A stretch of 63,495 nucleotides of DNA, from NCBI RefSeq assembly GCF_000737195.2, contig NZ_JALM01000100.1, positions 1 to 63,495 on the forward strand. The letters are read 5' to 3'. Position 1 is the first letter of the stretch; each line of letters starts with the position of its first letter. Origin of the DNA: Sciscionella sediminilitoris (lineage in GTDB: Bacteria; Actinomycetota; Actinomycetes; Mycobacteriales; Pseudonocardiaceae). Below are positions 43,419 to 54,075 of this stretch, piece by piece. A model generated the notes under the pieces. That model was not told the DNA's origin, searched no databases, and saw only the letters and a program-made list of their open reading frames with translations. A program made the position numbers and the translations under genes.

Positions 43419-44602
43419 TGCACGACACCGCGATTTCCCTCGTCGAACTCGGCGCGATCTTCTTCGGACTCGGGGTACTGGGCCGGTTCGCCTGGCGTAT
43501 CGGGATCTCCCCCATCCCGCTGTACCTGCTCGGCGGTCTGGCCTTCGGGCAGGGCGGGGTCATCCCGCTCGACGGGATCCACGAATTCACCGAGCTGGCC
43601 AGTGAGATCGGCGTCGTCCTGCTGCTGTTGCTGCTCGGGCTCGAGTACTCCGCGGCGGAACTGGTCACCGGGCTGAAACGGTCCTGGGTGTCCGGGCTCA
43701 TCGACATCGTGCTCAACGCGGCCCCCGGGGTCGCGATCGCGTTCCTGCTGGGCTGGGGTCCGGTAGCCGCGCTCGCCATGGGCGGGGTCACCGTGGTCTC
43801 CTCCTCCGGGATCATCGCGAAGGTGCTCTCCGACCTGGGCAGGCTCGGTAACCGGGAGACGCCGACCATCCTCGCGGTGCTCGTGTTCGAGGACCTGACC
43901 ATGGCGGTGTACCTGCCGATCCTGACCGCGGTACTCGCCGGAGCCACCCTGCTCGGCGGGCTGACCACGGTCGGGATCGCGCTGGTCAGCGTGACCGTGG
44001 TGCTCGTGGTCGCATTGCGCTACGGCAGGTTCGTCTCGGCCATCGTCGACTCCCCCGATCCCGAGGTGTTCCTGCTGCGGGTACTCGGGGTGGCCATGCT
44101 CGTCGCCGGGCTCGCCTCCGAGCTGCAGGTCTCCGCCGCGGTCGGCGCGTTCCTGCTCGGCATCGCCATCTCCGGTTCCACCGCGGAGAACGCCACCCGG
44201 ATGCTCACCCCGCTGCGCGACCTGTTCGCCGCGCTGTTCTTCGTCGTGTTCGGGCTCAACACCAACCCGGCCGAGATCCCGCCCGTACTGCCCGCCGCGA
44301 TCGGGCTCGCCGTGGTCAGCGCCATCACCAAGATCGTCACCGGGTGGTTCGCCGCCCGCCGCGCCGGGGTGCGCCCGCTGGGCAGGGCCCGCGCGGGTGC
44401 CGCCCTCGTCGCACGGGGCGAGTTCTCCATCGTGGTCGCCGGGCTCGCCTTGGCCAGCGGCGCGGTACCCGAACAGATGGCCTCGCTCGCCACGACCTAC
44501 GTGCTGCTGATGGCGATCATCGGGCCGGTAGGGGCGCGCCTGGTCGAGCCGGTGGTGGGCTGGCTGCGCACGCTGCGCCACCGCACCCCGAAAACGGTGT
44601 GA
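43418..44602 (+). CDS. khtU: CPA2 family cation:proton antiporter (KhtU-like)
   Basis: About 394 residues with some twelve transmembrane helices. Characteristic stretches are LLGGLAFGQGGVIPLDG, EIGVVLLLLLLGLEYSAAEL and TVVSSSGIIAKVLSDLGRLG. Others are VLVFEDLTMAVYLPIL, with the probable ion-binding aspartate, and ARGEFSIVVAGLAL. It would exchange K+ (or Na+) for protons under control of the KhtT-like subunit. The ATG at 43418 overlaps the preceding stop by one base. No RCK domain is fused at the C-terminus, consistent with a separate regulatory subunit. Confidence 0.92.
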   Translation: MHDTAISLVELGAIFFGLGVLGRFAWRIGISPIPLYLLGGLAFGQGGVIPLDGIHEFTELASEIGVVLLLLLLGLEYSAAELVTGLKRSWVSGLIDIVLNAAPGVAIAFLLGWGPVAALAMGGVTVVSSSGIIAKVLSDLGRLGNRETPTILAVLVFEDLTMAVYLPILTAVLAGATLLGGLTTVGIALVSVTVVLVVALRYGRFVSAIVDSPDPEVFLLRVLGVAMLVAGLASELQVSAAVGAFLLGIAISGSTAENATRMLTPLRDLFAALFFVVFGLNTNPAEIPPVLPAAIGLAVVSAITKIVTGWFAARRAGVRPLGRARAGAALVARGEFSIVVAGLALASGAVPEQMASLATTYVLLMAIIGPVGARLVEPVVGWLRTLRHRTPKTV

Positions 44603-44603
44603 A

Positions 44604-44969
44604 CTAACCGCCGCGCTGCCAGGCAGTGTCGAGCAATTGCACTATCTCGGCGGCAATGGCGCCGCCGCGCAGCCGCAATCGGGACATCGCGAGCTCATAA
44701 CAGCGATCATCGGCACGACCGGCGATCACCCAGACCACGACGACCGTGCCATCTCGTTCCACCCGGTAGACAATCCGGTAGTCCCGGTCGCCGACGACCA
44801 GCTTCCGGAAGCTGGTCAGATCGCCCCGGCTGCGGCTGCCGAGCGGCGCACCGCGGTGCTCCGGGCTGTCCTCGAGCTTCTTGAGCGCCTTCAACACGAG
44901 CTTGCGCTGCGCCCCGTCCATGCCTCGTAGGTCTTCCCGGGCATCATCGGTGAGCAGGACCGCAGCCAT
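44604..44969 (-). CDS. RelE/ParE-family toxin
   Basis: About 121 residues. The N-terminal part is a RelE-like fold (REDLRGMDGAQRKLVLKALK, a GDLTSFRKLVVGDRDYRIVY segment and VVVVWVIAGR). RelE-type toxins cleave mRNA at the ribosome or target gyrase. An alpha-helical tail of about 30 residues after the core is longer than in most members. Its start overlaps the antitoxin stop by one base, so the pair is translationally coupled. It is convergent with the antiporter gene, one base from its stop. Confidence 0.88.
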   Translation of the reverse strand: MAAVLLTDDAREDLRGMDGAQRKLVLKALKKLEDSPEHRGAPLGSRSRGDLTSFRKLVVGDRDYRIVYRVERDGTVVVVWVIAGRADDRCYELAMSRLRLRGGAIAAEIVQLLDTAWQRGG

Positions 44970-45259
44970 CAGTCGTCCAGATCGACGCCGAACTCGGCCG
45001 CGACGCTCTCCAGTGAATGCCGGACGCCGTCATCGGTCGTTGTCCGCGCGAGTGCGAGACCGAGCAGCCGAAGGTCCTCTTCGAGTTCGTCCAGCCGCTG
45101 CAACCGGTCGAGTGTCTCCGCGCCGACCATCGCCGCGGCCACCCGATTCTGCTTCATGACAACGAACTGCTTGCCCTCCCGCTCAACGGCGTTCACCAAG
45201 CTGGACAATTTATCCTTGGCCTCGCTGACGCTGACCATGTCATTGCTGTCCATCTTCAT
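44969..45259 (-). CDS. Phd/YefM-family antitoxin
   Basis: About 96 residues. The N-terminal DNA-binding part (VSVSEAKDKLSSLVNAVERE, then KQFVVMKQNRVAAAMVGAET) is of the Phd/YefM type, and the acidic C-terminal half would wrap the RelE-like toxin. The complex should repress its own promoter through the inverted repeat immediately upstream (45260-45287). A TAAAAT -10 lies seven bases before the ATG, so the mRNA is likely leaderless. Two ATG codons (45259, 45253) are possible; the first fits the promoter. Confidence 0.88.
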   Translation of the reverse strand: MKMDSNDMVSVSEAKDKLSSLVNAVEREGKQFVVMKQNRVAAAMVGAETLDRLQRLDELEEDLRLLGLALARTTTDDGVRHSLESVAAEFGVDLDD

Positions 45260-45287
45260 GGCCTGAATTTTAGCCTAAAAACAGGCC
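45260..45287 (-). promoter_or_regulatory. toxin-antitoxin promoter and operator
   Basis: GGCCTG (45260-45265) and CAGGCC (45282-45287) form a 6-bp inverted repeat that encloses TAAAAT (45272-45267, minus strand), a -10 element seven bases from the antitoxin ATG. The repressor complex would sit over the -10 and the transcription start, giving classical autoregulation of the pair. Confidence 0.7.
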
Positions 45288-45292
45288 TGATG

Positions 45293-46033
45293 TTACTCGT
45301 CCACCGCGGCGAACAGGCCGCTGATCTCGTCCTTGGAGAGCTGGCGCAGGGTACGCGGGCGCTGGTTGCCGAGCTGCACCGAGCCGATCGCGGTGCGGAC
45401 GAGACGCTGCACCGGGTGCCCGACCGTGTCGAACATCCGCCGCACGATGCGATTGCGTCCCTCGTGCAGGACGACCTCGATCTGGGCCCGTCCGGCGTGT
45501 TCGGCGACGAGCCGGTACTCGTCCACGGCGGCGGGGCCGTCGTCCAGCTCCACGCCCTCGCGCAGCCGCTTGCCGACCTCCTTGGGCACCGGTCCGGGCA
45601 CCTCGGCGAGGTAGCGCTTGGCGATACCGAACGAGGGATGGGTCAGCCGGTGCGCGAGATCGCCGTCGTTGGTGAGCAGCAGCAGCCCCTCGGTGTCCGC
45701 GTCCAGGCGGCCGACGTGGAACAGCCGGTTCCCGTGTTCGGCGACCAGGTCACCGACGCAGGGGCGGCCCTGTTCGTCGGACATCGTGGTGTGCATGCCG
45801 CGCGGCTTGTTCAGCGCGAGGTATTCGAGGTCCTCGCGCACGGCGACCCGCCTGCCGTCCACGCGCACCACGGCAGTCTCCGGATCGACACGCTTGCCCA
45901 TCTCGGTGACGAGCTCGCCGTTCACGGAGACCCGCCCGTCGGCGATCATCTCCTCGGCGGCGCGGCGGGAGGCGATACCGGCACGGGAGAGCACCTTCTG
46001 CAGGCGCATCCCCTCGGGTTCAGTCGAGGTCAT
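45293..46033 (-). CDS. rluB: rRNA pseudouridine synthase (RluB/RsuA family)
   Basis: About 246 residues. An S4 RNA-binding domain (MRLQKVLSRAGIASRRAAEE) is followed by the synthase domain with the catalytic aspartate in FHVGRLDADTEGLLLLTNDG and the conserved LHEGRNRIVRRMFD and LNKPRG motifs. It isomerises a uridine in 23S or 16S rRNA. Actinomycete orthologues next to scpB are generally of the RluB type. The ATG at 46033 lies within the end of scpB (14-base overlap). Downstream it meets the toxin-antitoxin segment instead of cmk. Confidence 0.93.
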   Translation of the reverse strand: MTSTEPEGMRLQKVLSRAGIASRRAAEEMIADGRVSVNGELVTEMGKRVDPETAVVRVDGRRVAVREDLEYLALNKPRGMHTTMSDEQGRPCVGDLVAEHGNRLFHVGRLDADTEGLLLLTNDGDLAHRLTHPSFGIAKRYLAEVPGPVPKEVGKRLREGVELDDGPAAVDEYRLVAEHAGRAQIEVVLHEGRNRIVRRMFDTVGHPVQRLVRTAIGSVQLGNQRPRTLRQLSKDEISGLFAAVDE

Positions 46034-46802
46034 CGATGGAGTCCACTTCGGGAAGCAAGGGGGCGATAGGAGGAAGATCCTCCAGGCTGGCCAGTCCGAT
46101 GCGTTCGAGGAACAGCTCGGTGGTGCGGTACAGGGTGGCGTTCGTGTCGCCGTCCGTGCCGACCTCCTCGATCAGCCCTCGGGCGATCAGGGTGCGGATC
46201 ACACCGTCCACGTTCACTCCGCGTACGGCAGCGACCCTGGCCCTGGTCACCGGCTGCCGGTAGGCGATCACGGCGAGGGTCTCGAGCGCGGCGCGGGTGA
46301 GCTTGGCGCGCTGTCCCTCGAGCAGCAGCCGCTCCACGTACGGGGCGTACACATCGCGGGTGTAGTAGCGCCAGCCGTCGCCGACCCGGCGCAGATCGAT
46401 ACCCGATTCGGCGGCGGTGTAGCGGTCCCGGAGGCGTTCCAGGGTCTCCAGCACCCGGTCGGCGGACTGTCCGAGGGTCTGGGCGAGCGTCTCCTCGTGG
46501 ATGGGGGTGTCCACCACGAGCAGCAGCGCCTCGCAGGCCGCCTCGAGCTTCGCGTCCTCGTCGAGGTCACCGGGTTCCGGTTCCTCGATGCCCTCCTCGG
46601 GTTCGGAGGCAGCCGCGGCCTCGGGCTCGGCTGCGGGTCCGGCCCCAGCGGATGGCCCGGGCTCAACGGACTCGGTTTCCGCTTCGGCCACGGTCTCCGG
46701 TTCGGCCACGGTCTCCGGTGCGGTCTCGGGTTCCGCCACCGGCTCCGCGGTCTCCTCGACCTCCGGCTCGCTCACGGCCGCTGTGCCTTCTGGCTCCGTC
46801 AC
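46020..46802 (-). CDS. scpB: segregation and condensation protein B
   Basis: About 260 residues. The first 80 or so are an acidic, Glu/Pro/Ala-rich extension of VAEPET-like repeats, probably disordered and unusually long for the family. The ScpB core of two winged-helix domains follows (KLEAACEALLLVVDTPIHEE, LTRAALETLAVIAYRQPVTR and GLIEEVG). ScpB binds the kleisin ScpA to regulate the SMC condensin complex. The GTG start overlaps the scpA stop (GTGA). The repetitive GA/TC-rich extension DNA could vary in length between strains. Confidence 0.95.
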   Translation of the reverse strand: MTEPEGTAAVSEPEVEETAEPVAEPETAPETVAEPETVAEAETESVEPGPSAGAGPAAEPEAAAASEPEEGIEEPEPGDLDEDAKLEAACEALLLVVDTPIHEETLAQTLGQSADRVLETLERLRDRYTAAESGIDLRRVGDGWRYYTRDVYAPYVERLLLEGQRAKLTRAALETLAVIAYRQPVTRARVAAVRGVNVDGVIRTLIARGLIEEVGTDGDTNATLYRTTELFLERIGLASLEDLPPIAPLLPEVDSIDDLD

Positions 46803-47647
46803 CCGTACTCCTCTTCCTCATCGCCGCTTCGCTGGGCTGCCGCCTCGGCCTCCTCGAGCGAGCTGGCCGTCCAGCGCACGTTCAGTTCCCCGAGTGGATC
46901 CTCCTGCTCGAGCCCGACGCTCGCCTCGCGGTACAGCTCGAGCAAGGCGAGGAAGCGGGCCACGACCTCGTAGGTGTGCGCGCAGTCCGCGATCAGCTGG
47001 CCGAAGGTGGCACTGCCTCGCTCGGCGAGCCTGCCGCGCAGGATGGCCGCGTGTTCGCGCACCGAGACCTTCGCCATGTGCAGGTGCTCGATCGAGACCT
47101 GGGGCGGCGGTTTCGGCCGGAACACCGAGGCCGCGACCTCGGCGAACCGTTCCGGGCTCACCCCGATCATCACCTCGGGCAGCAGCTCGGTGTAGCGCTG
47201 TTCGAGCGCCACGGAACGAGGATAACGACGCAGCGCGCCCGCCTCCAGTTCCGCGAACAGCGCCGCGACCTGCTTGTACGCCCGGTACTGCAGCAGCCGC
47301 GCGAACAGCAGGTCCCGCGCCTCGAGCAGCGCCAGGTCCTCCTCGTCCTCCACATCGCCGGCGGGCAGCAGCCGCGCGGCCTTGAGGTCGAGCAGGGTCG
47401 CCGCGATGACCAGGAACTCGGTGGTCTCGTCCAGGTTCCAGTTGTCCCCGAGCCCGCGGATGTGGGCGATGAAATCGTCGGTGACCTGGTGCAGGGCCAC
47501 CTCGGTCACGTCCAGCTGATGCTGTGAGATCAGCTGCAGCAACAGGTCGAACGGGCCCGTGAAGTTGTCCAGGCTCACCTGGAACTTCGGTACCTGTTCG
47601 GCCTCGGCGGACGGCTCGTCGCCCCGCGCGAACGCGGTCTCGCTCAC
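46799..47647 (-). CDS. scpA: segregation and condensation protein A
   Basis: About 282 residues, kleisin subunit of the SMC condensin. The N-terminal motif FQVSLDNFTGPFDLLLQLIS is followed by FLVIAATLLDLKAARLLP. The C-terminal winged helix (VSVREHAAILRGRLAERGSA, VVARFLALLELYREASV) contacts the SMC head. The GTG at 47647 was chosen because it directly precedes the conserved core; longer starts read through a GC-rich direct repeat. It overlaps scpB and follows the small gene of unknown function and the ParA gene. Confidence 0.94.
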   Translation of the reverse strand: MSETAFARGDEPSAEAEQVPKFQVSLDNFTGPFDLLLQLISQHQLDVTEVALHQVTDDFIAHIRGLGDNWNLDETTEFLVIAATLLDLKAARLLPAGDVEDEEDLALLEARDLLFARLLQYRAYKQVAALFAELEAGALRRYPRSVALEQRYTELLPEVMIGVSPERFAEVAASVFRPKPPPQVSIEHLHMAKVSVREHAAILRGRLAERGSATFGQLIADCAHTYEVVARFLALLELYREASVGLEQEDPLGELNVRWTASSLEEAEAAAQRSGDEEEEYG

Positions 47648-47732
47648 GGTCGCTCCTCGCTGGCGCTCGGCTCGGCCGTTCGCGAACGCTGCTGTGCCCT
47701 CGGTTCGCTCGCAAGCTCGCTCACGGTCGCTC
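47641..47732. repeat. 15-bp direct repeats spanning the scpA leader
   Basis: CGCTCACGGTCGCTC occurs at 47641-47655 and again at 47718-47732. The first copy contains the GTG start of scpA, and the second contains the stop of the preceding small gene. The 62 bases between are further imperfect GCTCG repeats. The arrangement looks like a local duplication that lengthened the scpA leader; no protein-coding role is seen. Confidence 0.6.
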
Positions 47733-48065
47733 GGTTTCTCCACCGAGCCTGCGCACCAGCACGGACTCGGCCCCACGGTCGTCGAAGTCCTCGAGCATCA
47801 CGGCGACCGCCTCGCGCACGATGCGGCCCCGGTCGACGGCGAGCCGGTGGGTGGCGCGCAAGGCCAGCCGCGCCTGTTCGAGGGCGAGCAGCTCCTCGTC
47901 GGAGATGTACACGGTGATTTTCGCGGAGTGCCGTTCGCGTCCGGTGGTCTTCTTTCCGCTCGGCTCGGGAGCGGGTGCGGTGGCGCGTTCGGCGTTCTGC
48001 CGCGAGGCGTGGGTGGAGCGAAACAGCTCGGCGGCCCCTGGCAGGGCGGCACGTCGTCCGGTCAT
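47721..48065 (-). CDS. conserved small protein with ribbon-helix-helix-like segment
   Basis: About 114 residues. A basic, disordered N-terminal half (RNAERATAPAPEPSGKK-like; the real order includes RQNAERATAPAPEPSGKKTT) is followed by ITVYISDEELLALEQARLAL and a helix ending VAVMLEDFDDRG. The strand-helix-helix order resembles small DNA-binding partners encoded beside ParA-type ATPases. The ATG overlaps the parA stop (ATGA), and the gene lies just before scpA. A role as ParB-like or anchor partner of the ParA protein is possible; nothing in the sequence proves it. Confidence 0.75.
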   Translation of the reverse strand: MTGRRAALPGAAELFRSTHASRQNAERATAPAPEPSGKKTTGRERHSAKITVYISDEELLALEQARLALRATHRLAVDRGRIVREAVAVMLEDFDDRGAESVLVRRLGGETERP

Positions 48066-48937
48066 CGGGAGATCACCTCCCTCGCCAGTGCGCGGTAGGC
48101 CTTCGCGCCCGCCGAGCGCGGCGACCAGGTGGTGATGGGTTCACCGGCGACCGTGGTCTCCGGGAACCGGACGGTTCGGTTGATCACGGTGTCGAACACG
48201 GTGTCCCCGAACGCCTCGACGACGCGCGCCATCACCTCGCGTGAGTGCACGGTGCGCGGGTCGAACATCGTCGCGAGGATGCCCGTGATCTGCAGTTTCG
48301 GGTTCAGCCTTTCCTGCACTTTCTCGATCGTGTCGATGAGTAGGGCGACCCCGCGCAAGCTGAAGAACTCGCACTCGAGCGGGATCACCACCCCGTCGGC
48401 CGCGGTGAGCGCGTTCACCGTGAGCAGGCCGAGCGAGGGCTGACAGTCCACGAGAATGTAGTCGTAGTGGTTGAGTACCGGACCAAGCACCCGCAGCAAG
48501 GTGTGTTCCCGGCCGACCTCGGCGACCAGTTGCACCTCCGCAGCGGACAGGTCGATGTTGCTCGGCAGCAGGTCCATGTCCTCGACACTGGTCCGCATGA
48601 CCACGTCGCTCACCTGGGTGCCCTTGTCCATGATCACGTTGTACACGGTGTGATCCAGCTGATGCGGAGCGACACCTAGTCCGACCGAGAGGGCGCCCTG
48701 TGGGTCGAAGTCCACCAGCAGTACCCGGCGGCCGAATTCGGTGAGCGCGGCACCGAGGTTGATCGTCGAGGTGGTCTTGCCCACCCCGCCTTTCTGATTG
48801 CACATCGCGAGCACGCGCGCGGGACCATGGCCGTCGAGCAACGGCGGCTCCGGTATCACGCGCCTCGGGCGCCCCGTCGGCCCGAGTGCCGATTCCTCCC
48901 GGGGGTCCTCGTCCGGCTCGTCCTGCGCTGTCGACAT
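48062..48937 (-). CDS. parA: ParA-family ATPase
   Basis: About 291 residues. The deviant Walker A motif CNQKGGVGKTTSTINLGAAL, Walker A' VLLVDFDPQGALSVGLG and the signature YDYILVDCQPSLGLLTVNAL are all present. This is the ParA/Soj-like paralogue found next to scpAB in actinomycetes, distinct from the chromosomal ParA by the origin. The first 40 residues are an acidic extension. The ATG at 48937 has GGAG ten bases upstream. It is the first gene of the coupled parA/114-aa/scpA/scpB/rluB run and lies 37 bases after xerD. Confidence 0.92.
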   Translation of the reverse strand: MSTAQDEPDEDPREESALGPTGRPRRVIPEPPLLDGHGPARVLAMCNQKGGVGKTTSTINLGAALTEFGRRVLLVDFDPQGALSVGLGVAPHQLDHTVYNVIMDKGTQVSDVVMRTSVEDMDLLPSNIDLSAAEVQLVAEVGREHTLLRVLGPVLNHYDYILVDCQPSLGLLTVNALTAADGVVIPLECEFFSLRGVALLIDTIEKVQERLNPKLQITGILATMFDPRTVHSREVMARVVEAFGDTVFDTVINRTVRFPETTVAGEPITTWSPRSAGAKAYRALAREVISR

Positions 48938-48974
48938 GGTGACCTGGCTCCTTGTCGTCCTTGTTCCCCGCAGC

Positions 48975-49895
48975 CTATCTGCCACGGGCCCTCGGGTGCG
49001 CCGTGGCATACACCTCGCGGAGCACGTTCACCGTGAGCAAGGTGTACACCTGAGTGGTGGTCACCGAGGCGTGTCCGAGCAGTTCCTGCACCACCCGCAC
49101 ATCCGCGCCGCCCTCGAGCAGATGCGTGGCGAAGGAATGCCGGAGTGTGTGCGGGGAAACGGGAACCCGGATCCCGGCGCGCTCGGCCGCGGTACGCAAC
49201 ACCTGCCAGGCCGACTGCCGGGAAAGGCGCCCGCCCCGCTGGTTGAGGAACACCGCGCCGGTGCCCCTTCCCTTCGCGGCGAAACCGGGGCGTGCCCGCA
49301 CGAGATAGGCGTCCAGCGCTTCCAGCGCGGGCACCCCGATCGGCACGATCCGGTCCTTGCCTCCCTTGCCGCGCAACAGGATCGTTCGTTCCGAACCGTG
49401 CACGTCGTCGATATCGCAGCCGACGGCCTCGGAGATGCGCGCCCCGGTGGAGTACAGCACCTCGAGCAGCGCCCGGTCGCGCAGCACCACCGGTTCGTCC
49501 CCGGGCAGATCCAGCAGCCGCAGCACATCGTCGACCGGGAGCGCCTTGGGCAGTTTGCGCGGCGGGGTCGGCGGGCGCACCTCACGGGCGGCGTCCCGCT
49601 CGCAGAGCCCGTCCAGAAAGGCGAACCGGTGCAGCCCGCGCACCGCGACGACCGCACGGGCGGCCGAGGAGGCGGCCAGTGGCGGCTGTTCCGGGGTGCC
49701 CTCCCGCAACCGGACCAGAAATCCGCTCACCTGGTCCTCGGTCACCTCGTCGAGAGCGGAGATCCCCTGCTCCCCCAGAAAGGTGGTGTACCGGTCGAGA
49801 TCGCGGCGGTACGAGCGAAGCGTGTTCGTCGAGGATCCCCGTTCCACCCCGAGGTGATCGAGGTAGGAACGCACGACAGCACCGACCGCCACCAT
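48975..49895 (-). CDS. xerD: site-specific tyrosine recombinase XerD
   Basis: About 306 residues. The N-terminal core-binding domain ([20 protein letters not shown]) is followed by the catalytic domain. It has the arginine in [17 protein letters not shown], lysine in [34 protein letters not shown] (HxxR) and the nucleophile tyrosine in VTTTQVYT. XerD with XerC resolves chromosome dimers at dif. The ATG at 49895 is chosen by alignment; the longer frame is antisense to the divergent TM2 gene. It sits in its usual place between the NUDIX gene and parA. Confidence 0.94.
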   Translation of the reverse strand: MVAVGAVVRSYLDHLGVERGSSTNTLRSYRRDLDRYTTFLGEQGISALDEVTEDQVSGFLVRLREGTPEQPPLAASSAARAVVAVRGLHRFAFLDGLCERDAAREVRPPTPPRKLPKALPVDDVLRLLDLPGDEPVVLRDRALLEVLYSTGARISEAVGCDIDDVHGSERTILLRGKGGKDRIVPIGVPALEALDAYLVRARPGFAAKGRGTGAVFLNQRGGRLSRQSAWQVLRTAAERAGIRVPVSPHTLRHSFATHLLEGGADVRVVQELLGHASVTTTQVYTLLTVNVLREVYATAHPRARGR

Positions 49896-49950
49896 GACAA
49901 CCGAGATTAACGCAATCCCCGCGGTATCTCGTGGTGCTACCGTCCCGGGC

Positions 49951-50454
49951 ATGGCGGACTCCGCGCACGACGCACAGCGGATCGGGACCCGGGAGCGGGA
50001 GGAATCCATCTCGGTGCTCGGGGAGCACTTCGAGGCCGGCCGGATCACGGCCGAGGAGTACGGGCAGCGCACCGCGACGGCGGGCGCCGCCGTGGTCCGG
50101 GGCGACCTCACCGCGCTGTTCGAGGACCTGCCCGAACCACGCCCCTCGTTCCTGCGCCCGCCGCTGCCGCAGGCGCCGCCGCCCGGTGCCGTCCCGCTCG
50201 CCGGGCCCTATGCGCCGCCACCGATGCCGCAGTACCAGCTCTCCCCGAAGTCGAGGGTCGCCGCCGGGGTACTGAACATCGTGCTGCCGTGCGGAATCGG
50301 CCGGTTCTACGCGGGCAACACCGGGATCGCGGTCGCCCAGCTGCTCGTCACGATCTTCACCTTCGGCGTGGGCGCCCTGTGGCCGTTCATCGACGGGATT
50401 CTGTTGATCGTGAACGGCGGCGTGGACGGGGAGGGCCGCCCGCTGCGCGATTAG
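49951..50454 (+). CDS. DUF1707/SHOCT-like and TM2 domain membrane protein
   Basis: About 167 residues. The N-terminal 55 match DUF1707 ([32 protein letters not shown]). A Pro-rich linker follows, then a TM2 domain of two helices separated by a short turn ([20 protein letters not shown], then [20 protein letters not shown]). Both domains are common in actinomycete envelope proteins of unknown function. There is no Shine-Dalgarno sequence; a TACCGT -10 lies seven bases before the ATG at 49951, so leaderless translation is likely. It is inserted, in opposite orientation, between the NUDIX and xerD genes. Confidence 0.88.
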   Translation: MADSAHDAQRIGTREREESISVLGEHFEAGRITAEEYGQRTATAGAAVVRGDLTALFEDLPEPRPSFLRPPLPQAPPPGAVPLAGPYAPPPMPQYQLSPKSRVAAGVLNIVLPCGIGRFYAGNTGIAVAQLLVTIFTFGVGALWPFIDGILLIVNGGVDGEGRPLRD

Positions 50455-50466
50455 GCGCGCGGCAGC

Positions 50467-53136
<2,670 letters not shown>

Positions 53137-54075
53137 TCAGCCCTGCGCGTTGCCCGGCAGCGGGGCCTTCGCGTTGCCCGCGGTTCCGTACTGGCCGGAC
53201 TGCCCGTTGAGCTGTTCGGCGAGCGCGAAGATCGTCGCGATCTGGCCCTGCGCGAGGTCCGTGTCATCCACTGTGGACAGTTGGGAGTTGATCGCGCTGT
53301 CCGCGCGGGCCACTCCGACGGCCCCGTTGCCCTGTGCGGAACCGTCGCCACCGCCCAGCACGGCGCCGGCGCCGGACTTGTCGAGCTGCGCGGCGAATCG
53401 TGCGACGGTCGAGGCCTGGTCGCCCGCCGCGTCGCCCTTCTCCGCGCCCCCGGTGAGCACGATCGCCAGCTGCGCTGGCTTGACGTCACCGCTGGCGCGG
53501 ACGAAACCCCCGTCGCTGAGTGCCGAGATCGCCGCCGAGGTCTCCTGCGGGTTGGCCTGCGGCTGGTTGTTCTTACCGAGCAACAACAGCGAACCGAGCA
53601 GGCCCCCGGACAAGGTGCCCGGATCGGAGGCCGTCGGCAGCTGCGCTCCGGAGGGGATCACGCGGGTCACGAGGTCCCGCAGCTGGTCGGACTTGCTCGG
53701 ATCGGAGAAGTCCTTGGTGAGCTGCAGCTGGGCGGTCACCGATCCACCGGCGTTCTTCACCAGGCCACCGATGGCGTCCTTGGCCCGCTGACTCGCGTCC
53801 GGGGTGCTCACGATGGCGACGGTGCGCCGGTCCAGCACGCCCTTGACCGCGGTCGGGCCGACCCCGGCCGCGAACTTGTCCGCGCGGTCCAGCTTCGCCC
53901 GCAGCACGTTGTTCTGCGCCTGCTCGTCGGACAGGCGCGCCGACAGGTCGTCCTTCTGGTTGGACAGCCCGGACAGGAGCGTGTTCGACAAGGTCGTCGA
54001 GCCGAGCACCACCCCGAGTGCGAGCGCGAGGAACACCGCCGCGATGGAGATGACGTGGTAGCGGAGGGAAATCAC
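53137..54075 (-). CDS. mctB: MctB/SteB-family channel or cell-wall-control protein
   Basis: About 312 residues. An N-terminal hydrophobic anchor (HVISIAAVFLALALGVVLGS) is followed by a coiled-coil (LSNQKDDLSARLSDEQAQNN) and a large extracytoplasmic alpha/beta region rich in Gly, Ala and Ser. The orthologue in M. tuberculosis (Rv1698) is described as the copper-efflux channel MctB. The C. glutamicum orthologue SteB works with SteA in control of cell-wall hydrolases during division. The GTG start overlaps the steA stop (GTGA), in line with the SteAB partnership. Which function applies here cannot be told. Confidence 0.88.
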   Translation of the reverse strand: MISLRYHVISIAAVFLALALGVVLGSTTLSNTLLSGLSNQKDDLSARLSDEQAQNNVLRAKLDRADKFAAGVGPTAVKGVLDRRTVAIVSTPDASQRAKDAIGGLVKNAGGSVTAQLQLTKDFSDPSKSDQLRDLVTRVIPSGAQLPTASDPGTLSGGLLGSLLLLGKNNQPQANPQETSAAISALSDGGFVRASGDVKPAQLAIVLTGGAEKGDAAGDQASTVARFAAQLDKSGAGAVLGGGDGSAQGNGAVGVARADSAINSQLSTVDDTDLAQGQIATIFALAEQLNGQSGQYGTAGNAKAPLPGNAQG

